Below, piece after piece: positions 35,457-45,548 of a stretch of DNA of 64,000 nucleotides. This DNA is from Gnetum montanum (lineage: Eukaryota; Streptophyta; Gnetopsida; Gnetales; Gnetaceae). How positions within the stretch are numbered: the first letter of the stretch is position 1; each line of letters opens with the position of its first letter. The translations under genes were made by a program, and so were the position numbers. The notes beneath the pieces were generated by a model. The model was not told where the DNA came from. It made no database searches and was given only the letters and a program-made list of their open reading frames with translations. Location: positions 262,326 to 326,325 of the forward strand of contig MNCI01030582.1 of assembly GCA_015680685.1 (NCBI GenBank). The letters are read 5' to 3'.

Positions 35457-36391
35457 TGAAACACCGTGAAAATTGTGAATCAGCCTCAGGTGAAGATTCA
35501 CGATTTAGGCAAAAGTTCGTAACAGAATTCCGGAAGGAAGAACAAGGCAAAGCAAGGTGAAATGACGGTCGGCATCAAGTCTCCAACTTCCTTACAAATT
35601 CCAATTTTTACTATGTTTCTCAGTTGGTGAAGAAAAAAGAGAGACCTTCTTTCTCAGTAAGGGACTTCTAGACATTTTTGAAGAGAGCAGCAGTTAGCAT
35701 CTTCAACTTTTGGATAGCCATCATCCTTGAGTAGAAGCAAGAGACATTTGCTTGGAGCATTTGGTAGTAGGAGCGATCATACCCTTTTGGTGAAAATACA
35801 GTTCTCCCGATCGGTGATCCTTGGCCGTTTTGAGCAAAGATAGATCAGAGATCATGAGATCATCTGGTGTGGTTAGCAAGACCTATTGGCTAGACACAGT
35901 TGGTGGATAGGTATCCGAGCTTGATCTTCCTTGCACTCTGTCTTTGGCTTTTATGGTAGACCGAGCTCCATTCTGCACTCCTGGTTAAACAATTTTCTTA
36001 TTATTTTGTGTATGCTCCACACAAAGATAATCATAATCTTCCCATTGTAACTTTGTATAAAAAATACTCATTTCTTTCGAGTCAAAGCATAGATCTTAAA
36101 ATCACACATTTTCTTAAATCCGATCCCCTTTTTCGCGTTAATGTTGTCATTATTGCAATTTATTTACATCATTTTCCTCTTCTTTCATGATTTATCGAAT
36201 CAGATCGTTCCATGAAATGCCTATAATCTTCGTCGATTTACTGATTTAGTAAGTTCCTGTCTGATCAACAAGACCGTTCAGGGCACTGCGGATTCGTTTT
36301 CTCTAGCATAACCCTCGCACGGATCTGTGGTTAAGACTGTGTACATGGATTTTGTTTGGTATTCCAGCTGCCGAAATTTTCCATCGTTACA
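35457..36391 (+). repeat. 5' LTR of element D, lacking its promoter
   Basis: It begins TGAAACACCGTGAAAATTG and ends CGTTACA. It matches the 3' LTR except that 650 bp (58186-58835 of the 3' copy), containing the U3 palindromes and the TATA box, are missing at about 35640. The U5 block is at 36247-36345. Confidence 0.92.
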
Positions 36392-36397
36392 GTTTTT

Positions 36398-36414
36398 TGG
36401 CGCTAGAAGGAGGG
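36398..36414 (+). other. Primer binding site of element D
   Basis: TGGCGCTAGAAGGAGGG starts 6 nt after the LTR end and equals the F site with one transition. Pairing to a tRNA CCA end is expected; the tRNA is not assigned. Confidence 0.8.
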
Positions 36415-36643
36415 CCTAGGCTCTAATTCATATTTTTACGGGTAGCCCTATTAGCGATATATACCCGCGTCTCCAAAAACGTGAACATAATACCTCTAGG
36501 GAAGTTTACGAAACATCGTGCGGTGTAGATCGGTCACAGTAACGATTCCTTTGGAATCCTACAGGGTAGAAAGCCTAATAGCGATCTTCTTTGTCCATCA
36601 CCTTTTAGATCTAGTCATTTGTTGCCGTTAACCTACTTGTTCA

Positions 36644-39600
36644 ATGGATTCTGCATACACAACCACAGCCGCCATGATTACCACTGACTCGGGTGCCACA
36701 TCTGTGAATCCCATCGCCGGACTAGCCTATGGTATTATGGGACCTCAGGGACCGTCACATCGTTCGTTGAGGTTACAGGGAAAAGACCCTGTATTTACCA
36801 TCATAACCCCTGAGGAATACAACTTCATTTGCATTAAGATCCAAGCAAAGCTTGCCCTAAGCAGAGCCGAGATCGAAGAAAAAATAAACTTTGAGCTGAT
36901 CCATAGAGGGGGTCAAGATTTCATGCCAACCGCTTACGACATCATCCCCTTGATAGAACATTACCACGAAATTATAACACAGTTGGTCATGGCTAGGAGC
37001 CAGGCTACATGGGCTATGCTGGAACCCCAGAATGGGGAGGAAGAGGATGATGAATTTGCAACCCAATCTAAACATTCATATCACACTCTTAGTCCTCATA
37101 CCTACATAAATCCCTTATTCCCTCTCAACGGAGAAGCTGCCCATCTTAATCCTGCCATAGCCACACAAACTCACGTTCCTATTTTCCCGCAAGCCACTAC
37201 ACAGCCATCTGGGCTACAGGTGAAAATACCCCAAAATAACATGGGGGTGGTCTCATCACCACGCGTAATCAGCATTCCGTCGATGGTCCCTGCATCCACC
37301 ATGCCTCATTTCATCCCTCAGATCCAACCCCAAGCCATGTTTACAACTCGCCCGGTGCAAAATCCGGCACAAACTCTATCGCTGCCACCCCCTCCAACCC
37401 AATAGATCACCACCGTCGTTCAGCCACAGATATCCATCCAATAGCCTACCGCGAGTCAGTGGACCATCCCCGCGGCACAACATAACTAGTATGCGGTATA
37501 TGGTGTGCAACCCTCAGTTGCACCCGCAACACATGTTCCGCAGATTATCCCACAATATCCTTATCCTTATCCCGTGTAGCCGGCAGTGCCTAACCTCTCT
37601 TCTCAAACCGGTGGGTGGTGGTCCTCACAGGCACCCGACTCTGTAGGGATCCCCGCCCCACCATCTGCCGGTCAAACCATTCCTTCATTTTCACTCCCTG
37701 GTACTTCTCTCCCAGTTCAGCATCCTATGCCTTCTGCACAAACACCCTCATCGACAGGCTTAGACCAGGTCTTCTTGCTTATTTAGACCCTCACCGAGGA
37801 GGTTAGACACCTTAAGGCCGCTGGTTCAGACACTATACAGATCATGGACTTCTATCAATATGATCCCATTAGTCCAGCGGTCCCCATGCTGTCGTTGCCC
37901 CCAGGGATGTCCTTACCTCACTTTACCAAGTATAATGGGGAGGGAGATCCTAATGCTCACCTAGTCACCTTCAGATCCGAATCTTTGTTGTTACAACAGT
38001 GGCCTCACACAATCATCCGTGTGTTTGCTATGTATCTGATTGAGAAAGCTTTAGATTGGTATCGAGCCCTCCCTCGCTCTTCCATCTCAACCTTGGAAGA
38101 GCTCTTGACACAGTTCGTGACACGCTTTAAATACAACCTAAAGCCGGAAGTCACATTAGATCAACTCATGGGAGTGAAACAAGACCCGCTCGAACTAGTC
38201 CAAAAGTTTATACAGCAGTGGAGTGCTACTTTGAATGAAATCTGTGAGACAATCGCAGAGGCCCATTTGCTAGCCATATTCAAAGGAGCAGTTAACGATT
38301 TGATCAAATCTAAGCTATAGTATCTTTCTCCCAGCTCCTTACATCAGGCTTTTGCCCAGACCAAAAGCATTCAGGATGCTGTGGAGGCTAGCAAGGACCC
38401 GGCGTATGTCGCCTACAAAAATGCTAACAACAAGGGTAAGGATAAAGGTAAAACAATAACAACGATAGTAGTTACGCTGGCTAAAGGCACTAAGAACAAA
38501 AACAAGAAGGCACCTACAGCACCTCCTGAGACCACGGCTAGTGCAGGCAGCACCAGCCAAGACACAACTGCCCCTGAGAAGCCCCCCTAGCCAAAACCAA
38601 ACTTTAAGCATAAAGATCGCTCAAAGTATACAGCCCTGCCTATAAAACACTCAGAACTATTGAAAAAATTGTTAGGGGTAGGATACATTCAGCCTAAGAG
38701 GGTATCTGAGGAAGCCCTGAAGCATCACAGACGTCATTGTGAACTACTGAAGAATCCTTCTTTAGCCCTACCTAACGAACTACCAGTTTCGAGGTCTTAC
38801 AGGCTGGACCGTTTCTGTGACTACCACCAGTTGTGTGGTCACGATATAGATTACTGTTGGGCGTTGAAAGATGATATTCAATGCATGATTGACGATGGTT
38901 CACTCAAATTAGATGGCAGTAGTCCGACATGTCCAGAAAACCAAGCGTTGCATGTATACAAGGATCCGTTGAATGCAAACAACGCACCCTATACAATCAA
39001 CGTGGTGAGTACGGACAATGAGAGGAAAGTACTGCCCAAACAACCTTTTGTTTTGCGTATACCTACCAACTCACCAAGGGGGATAAACTTTTCATCGGCA
39101 GCTGGTGGTGTCTCAAGGCCACCCTTCATCATTCAGGTGCCTTCCCCAGATTTGACTCAGCCTCCCAGTAACAGTAAAGCCGCGGCCATGTTCGCGTCCA
39201 CACTTAAGGCACCTTTCATTCTCAAGGTGCCAAAATCACCGGTTGCCCCTTTTACGCAGGGGCNTGCGTCCACACTTAAGGCACCTTTCATTCTCAAGGT
39301 GCCAAAATCACCGGTTGCCCCTTTTACGCAGGGGCAAGCTTCTAACGCAAGTCATCAACCATCACCCAATAAACAAAAGGAAGGGGATGCTTCTAGTAAT
39401 GCTGCAAAGAATCACCTTATACTAAGCTTCGCTAGGCCTCGGCCCTTGGCCTCTGTCCCTGCGTCTGCACCTTCTGGGCAAGACAAGGGTACAGAAATGC
39501 AACCACTACCCCTTGGCAAGAAAAAGAACAACTCCCTGACCGACATTGTTCCACCCAAGGATATCCTTCTCTTAGGAAAAATGGAAGAAGACAAAGGGGA

Positions 39601-40513
39601 CAAACAAGCCAGTAAGGAATGAGATCTTCTCGACGTGTTTACGTAGGTCAAATAGGCTCTGAAATAAGAAAATACAATGCTAAGCCTCTATGACCTGCTC
39701 ATGACATCTCAAAAACACCGTGAGGCCATGGTCTGCATGCTGACATCCATACCTGTGGAGGAAAGCTTACCAACAGAGGAGGAAGCGATACACGCTGTCA
39801 TGTTTCCCTCAAATGCTGAGCGACCTAAGCCTACCTCGTTGACCTTTCATGATGAATCCATAAAAGATGATCTTGAGAAAGGTCAAGTGACAACTGAACC
39901 CATGTTTATCACCATCCGGGTCGGTCAATACCGGATCCGGAGGGTGCACGTGAACGACGGCGCAGCTACAAATGTCATTCCTTATCCCATCATGGATAGG
40001 TTGGGTCTGGTTGACCAGATCAGTCCCACAATGACAACGTGTGTAAAGTCATTCAACGGAGCATGGGTTCAGGTCAAGGGGAAGGTGCACATCGAATTTG
40101 TGGCAGGGGATCAATTCCCAATGGATGTCACATTCCTTGTTGTCGAGGAGATGCCCAGGTTCAACTTGATTCTAGGGAGGTCCTGGCTAGCCCAACTGAG
40201 GGCAGTTTCATCACGAATCCATCAGGAAATACACCTACCCTACGCAGGAGCAGAGGTTGTAATACGCGGTGATGAAATCACCCCCAGGACTATCAACAAT
40301 ATTGAAGAGGAATGGGGTTCGGTGGTAGAAACATCGGATGATCAAACCCATCCCCGAATCCCCGAACAAACTGAAGCAAATGATGACAGTCTAGCCTGGG
40401 CCAACCTGCCATTCCAAGATGGTGATGTGGAAGAGCCAGGCTGCAAATCTCCTTGCCCTTACGCATCACTAAACGTGAAGGTCATCAAGAAGCAATTAAA
40501 AATTAGTGATTGA
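36644..40513 (+). pseudogene. Element D gag-protease polyprotein
   Basis: A single frame runs 3.87 kb from ATG 36644 to the stop at 40511. It is interrupted by about eleven stops, nearly all TAG. Order: N-terminal helical region with EEYNFICIKIQ (36810-36850), a long Pro/Gln/Thr-rich linker (37080-37790), capsid from FYQYDPISP and FTKYNGEGDPNAH (37850-37960) to FKGAVNDLIKSKL (38280-38318), a C-x-YHQLCGHD-x-DYCW knuckle-like segment (38815-38860), then repeated PF-x-x-KVP units (39040-39330). The last part (39677-40250) has MLSLYDLLMTS and retropepsin VHVNDGA and a WLA flap. One N lies at 39264. Confidence 0.9.
39194..39335 (+). repeat. 70-bp exact direct duplication around an N
   Basis: 39194-39263 and 39266-39335 are identical and separated by N and T. 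The unit includes one PF-x-LKVP coding repeat. Because the offset is 72 nt the frame is kept. The N at the junction suggests an assembly join rather than biology. Confidence 0.9.
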
Positions 40514-40707
40514 TCTGGATGGCATTTACGCGCATCTTCACGTACCTACTAATTTTGCCTTTTACGCTTAGTAGTTTACATATTCACGTTCACTATTCAT
40601 TACGCTATTCACATTTCTTTATGTACACTATTTACGCTCTTTGACCATTTTAGTACAATTACGCAGAAATGTACATTATTATCAATTACACTTTCAAAAT
40701 TACGCAG
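40514..40707 (+). other. Post-protease spacer with TTTACGC/TTACGC repeats
   Basis: It is a T-rich stretch with about six TTACGC or TTCACG units, probably the start of the long intron between protease and RT. No ORF is visible. Confidence 0.55.
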
Positions 40708-40839
40708 GTGGCCCGCAATGGCCTAAAACTAGTAATGGCCCGCAATGGCCTTAAACTAGTAGTGGCCCGCAATGGCCTTAAACTACCTTGTATCTTACAC
40801 AAACACTACCTGGCAGCCCGTGATGGCCTTAAACTAGCA
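40708..40839 (+). repeat. GGCC-type TTAAACTAG motif array of element D
   Basis: Four copies of a unit GTGGCCCGCAATGGCC followed by TTAAACTAG (one with TTAAACTACC, the last with AGCCCGTGATGGCC). The two GGCC halves can pair. It lies about 190 nt after the protease stop, the same place as in E, F and G. Confidence 0.88.
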
Positions 40840-41049
40840 ATTCCATGCTATAGCAATGCTAATTATCAATAGTCTTTAACAATTCCGCTTACGCTTTGCA
40901 AATAACGATATAAAGCCAAAAACAAACAAATATACAAATAGCATTCAAAACCATACAGAAAAGCTTAATGCCAACGTTGTCAAAATACATATAATCATTG
41001 TTTAATCCAAATGAATAAAATTATGCGTAAGTTACAGTTACACATTGCC

Positions 41050-44000
41050 CCTAGTGCCACTATCACCTGTATCCCTTAAGTCAGGCTCCAAGCCTAATAA
41101 ATCATCCTCAAGTGGGTCGTCCTTCTTAGAAGGTATTCCTTCGTGAGGAATGTCATCCCCACGAGGCCCTTGCTCCAATGTCGGTTCCACAAGAAGATGC
41201 TCTTCGTTATGACGCTCCTCTTCTTCTGCTTGTTCCTCATCCTATTTGCCTTTGCCCTCCAATTCTTGTACCTGTATACAGCAGATACATTAGCAAAGAC
41301 TTGACATCATAATCAGAAAATTTAGATTCAATAATATTTAAACTTACTCGTGACTGTCCTGCTTCCACAGCAAAGGGAAGCTGTTCTAAACCAACCCATA
41401 GATGCTGCATAATCTCATCTTCCGTTAGTTCAGCCCATACGCCATTTCCCAGAGCAGCTCCAGCCTTTACCTTCCCCTTTTCCACACTAGTCCAGCGAGG
41501 CAGATCAGGGAAGAAAGTAGGAATAGTAGTCTCGCCCCCGGGAAGAGTCATTTCTCTTTTTGGTGATGCGCTTACGGTCACCTACTCTCAGAACTTCTCA
41601 AAGGCCTGAGACGTGCCAATGACATCAAGGAATACTTGTAAGGTTTGAGCTTCGACAATAGAATCACAGTAATGTTGACGATAAGCGATACTTTCTCGCT
41701 TATACAGATGCTTGTGATCCTTTTCCTTCTGCCCCAATTCTTGCACACTTGTGCAGAAATCCTTCCAATCTTGGCTTTTCTAAGATAACAGCTCTATCTG
41801 CATTCTTTGCTCCACCAACTCCCAACTAGTCTGCACGCTGTTCTTGATTGCGGTCCAATAGCAAGAGTAGTCAATCACAGCTGTGCACTAGTCCTCCTCA
41901 CCCATTTCCCACGCCTGTAGGAACTCACATCGCGATTTTAAGTCTCTGACCTCTTTGGCCAGAGACTCCTTCTCCCTCTCTGACCTATGTAGCCTTTTTC
42001 AGAGGTCTTCATTGATACTCTTACTCTCCCACAAGGAGCAAGTCAAGCGTAACACACATTTACGCATCTCTTCATAAATGCTGCATGGCACGACCGCCCC
42101 ATCAGATGGAGGCTCCACTGTGTCCAAATCAATGGGCTCCGTTGGGTCCCATCGAAGGCGAGCTCCTGATAGTAAACAATATCAATATAAATAAAACATT
42201 ACCACTTTCTAATAAAGTAAACCCATTGATGATATAACATACCAGCTCCAGGATCGATGCGCTCAAGGCGCTCTATCATATCGCTGACAACGCTTTCCAT
42301 AAAGGAAAACTTGTTAGGAAACTCTCTCCATGTTCTGCTCATAGAGGCGGGCGTGGATGCATCTTCTTCACCTGTAACATAATTTAGTTATAAATCCTAA
42401 TTATTAACAAAATGCCTCAAACTATCCAATACGCTTACCACCTCTACCTGTTACAGTGGGGAGTGCGTCAACAGTACCCACCTCCTCCCTCTCCTCACGC
42501 ACAAAGGTCTGTGCGTCACTAGTCCTAACAGCTGGGGCCTCTTCTTCCAAGACTGGGGCCCCTTCCCCATGACTTAATGTCATTGCCCCTATTTCATGGG
42601 TCAACCGCTCCGTAGGTCTCGCTGTTCATATCACATACACAGCTAGACAATTCAAAATATCCTAAATAAAAATTGCGTAATACAATAACTCTCACTACGT
42701 TTCCTTTCACACTTACCAGGCGGAGGTTTACTCCGCTGAACTCTGACTTGCATGGTTCGACCTATGCCACTCCTAGGCTTCACAGGGGCCTTGGCTAAGC
42801 GAAGCCTTTTATGCCGAGCTGAAGGCTCTACAATTTCTTCCACCAAGTGTTTCCCTCGCAAGGCATCGCCAGTGTAAGTGGGCATCACCCTGCCTACACT
42901 GTCGAGGCCTCGCACTCGAGACGTCGCCAAATCCCTTGTCATTATAGATAGAGATTCGCCAATCCCTTCTGAGGGATCCTATCCACGGGTAGTGCCAAAA
43001 ATATGGGTAATCCAAGGTTTGGATAGCTGGTCTCAATCTTTCTGCACCCAGACCCCATTCCTCTGGATGATCAAAAAATTCAGAAAAATGCCGAAGGCAA
43101 GCTATGAAGAAGGCATAATGCATGTTGAAACAAGAATCAAGCTTCTAGCGAAGCCTGATCATCTCAGTGTGTAATCCCTTAGCAAAATAGCTTGCCCAGT
43201 TGAATTGGGTCCCTTCCTCCATAACCTCCCGCATGATATGGGTCTGTTCTATAGAAAAGAACTTTGCCTGTGAGAGTGTTTTGAGGAAAGCCCAGGCCCG
43301 AAACAGGGGATAAATTGTCTTGACAATATCTAGTTCAATCCTCTCACAAGGTATTCCCTTAGGCTCCTTCTTAGCCCCTAACCACTCCTCCAAGCACTCC
43401 TAGCAAGCAAGGCTCCTCTTCGTCTTTTCCTCTATGGGAAGGCCATTGGAGGGGATGCCGAAAAGGTCTACAAAAAGCTTAGCATCAATATCAAAATATA
43501 CACGTACGTGATGCACGCGCATGCAAAAGTGCTCAGCCCTTTCGCTAAAGGAGTTGACCAGGGTTAACATTTCACTAGCGGGAACATTAGGGGTTACAGC
43601 CAAAAATAAGTGTAGTAGCCTCGCTTGGCGTAGCTTGGTGGCCACCATAACCAGGGCCACGACATGGCCGAGCCAGCACTGTGCCTCCTTGATGTCGCCG
43701 TAGCTGAAGAAAAGGGTATTCGCCTCGTGGCCAGAAATTGTAAGGGTAATCTCCCGGGATTCCCTAACTAAACAATGCAAGACACATGTTAAAGGACACT
43801 ATTACGCGACATTCACGATTCACAATTACATCATGCAATAATAACATACACAGCAATTTTACCGGGTCCAAATGGCAAAGGAAATGGAGGAAGTTTCCTT
43901 TGCACGTCTGCGATGGTAAGGAGCGGATCCAAAGTCCAATCGTCATGTAACCACCTGAGATTCTGGCAATTCTTGAATGCATCACATAACGGGTGGGGTA

Positions 44001-45066
44001 TTCATGAATGTTGAAGCCGATCTGCCCCATCACACCAGCGCGTACATTGCTAGTAGAGGTAAACGCCTTTATTGTCGTTTCAGTCCAAGTTAAGGTATTA
44101 CCATCGCCTACTAACCTATTTTCATGGATAAAAAACTTGTACCATATCACATATGCTTATCTTATGCTTTACAAAACTCAGACAATAGACATATAATGAC
44201 AAGACAGCCAACAAAACCACTCACCCCCTGAATAATACACTGTGTCTGGTGGGTTCTGGAAATAGGTCGAGACGTGATGGGCCACGAACAAAGTGTTGTA
44301 TGCATGGTAGCAGCTAAACTGAGCTATTTCCCAGATCCAACTTAAGCACCTCAAACCTCTGGCGCTAAGTTCACGGTCCTGGGGACGACCAGTGTCGATA
44401 GCCCCGTCTATCAAGAACACCAGAATTCCCTTTGTAGAAGTGATCAACAGGTGCTCCAAAATGGCGCCAGCGATATCTCCCGATAGGTGTGACCATACAA
44501 TAACACTGTAGTTACGCAGTAAAAATCGCAAAAACTCTAGTGCACCCTTTTGAAATCATATGGCCTTCCCATGCAACCGAGCCTAAGGGGGAGGCACATT
44601 AGGTACGATTGGGTTTACACAGCATAAAACCCCGACCAAATCTAAAACGATTAGGATGGGTCTTAACATGATATTGTACAGAGGAAATAATAAACACATC
44701 AATGTCTAGATTTAAATTTGCATGCTTAAAATACAGAAAATCTACAAATTACGCTTAGCTATTGATGTCGAAATCGCCTAAACCCTTGCAATAGTACAAG
44801 GTTTGTCCTTGACAACGGCGATAGACGCGATCCTAATGTATAAACCCTCATGCTAACGCGAGGTCTATAGTCTAAAATTCTAATTTACGCAGATGACGCT
44901 ACAAGAATAAACACTACAAAAGTAACACAAATAAGCAAGGGATGGCCTACCGATTCAAAGGCGTAGGTTCTCTCACTTCGACCATTGCCTGCGATGCACG
45001 CTGCACGCTCCCTTGCACCATGTCAATCTTGGCTAATTTTGTATTCTTCCCTCTCACTTTAGGCAT
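41050..45066 (-). pseudogene. Antisense spliced gene in the pro-RT intron of element D
   Basis: On the minus strand the first exon probably runs from ATG 45066 to a GT at 44950 and encodes a basic N-terminus (MPKVRGKN). Later blocks: 44690-44225 (WSHLSG, NPPDTVYYSGG), 44150-43400 (VRVYFDIDAKLF...LFGIPSNG), 43393-42720 (helical), a charged linker (42604-42440), then a coiled coil (42240-41590) and 41581-41350. Canonical GT-AG introns of about 65-95 nt are visible at 42718-42627, 42438-42372, 42242-42166 and about 41349-41274, and a GTGAGT donor at 44224. The family is not recognised. Few stops are present. It may encode a structural or regulatory accessory protein; this is inference. Confidence 0.75.
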
Positions 45067-45214
45067 CATTGTTACAGTTCTAACACCTTTTCACTTTCAC
45101 ACCTTCACGCCTTTGCAAACAACGCACTCCAATCTTCTGCTCCTCCTCCTTTCTCTCTGTAGCAGCTAAGAAATCAAATTCGCGATAGCAAACAGCCTGT
45201 TCTAAATGAAAACT

Positions 45215-45226
45215 TCTTACTTATAT
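45215..45226 (-). promoter_or_regulatory. Candidate TATA box for the antisense gene
   Basis: On the minus strand GCATATAAGTA lies about 155 nt upstream of ATG 45066. In element A a minus-strand TATAAATA (2625-2632) occupies the matching region. Transcription from it is not shown by sequence alone. Confidence 0.35.
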
Positions 45227-45548
45227 GCAAAATTTACCCAACTTGATACCCGATTTCAGCAAGACTTGCCTTAATGTTGGTGTGAGTTGGAACCTGAGGA
45301 TCGAGGCATTAATTGTGTCAGATATCGCACGAATTACGGTCCGAAATGATCCTAAACTACTGTATCTTATCTCCTCGTAATCAAGTCTCATTCATCATAG
45401 GCTATTCACGAAATTCAAAATTCAGTTAGCTTTAAGCTCAGTAACGTCACGTCACATCTTATACACTAAACTAAGCATTCTTCGTTAAGCATTTATCGCA
45501 TCAAACTTAGTATCTTTCTAATTACTCTCGTATCTGACAATTTTGCAG
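45227..45548 (+). other. Intron end of element D with 3' splice site
   Basis: This is non-coding, with one TTAAACTAG-like copy (TCCGAAATGATCCTAAACTA, 45339-45358) about 190 nt before the acceptor. The stretch CTAATTACTCTCGTATCTGA then TTTTGCAG ends at 45548 and fits a branch site and acceptor. Element A has the same two items in the same order. Confidence 0.6.
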
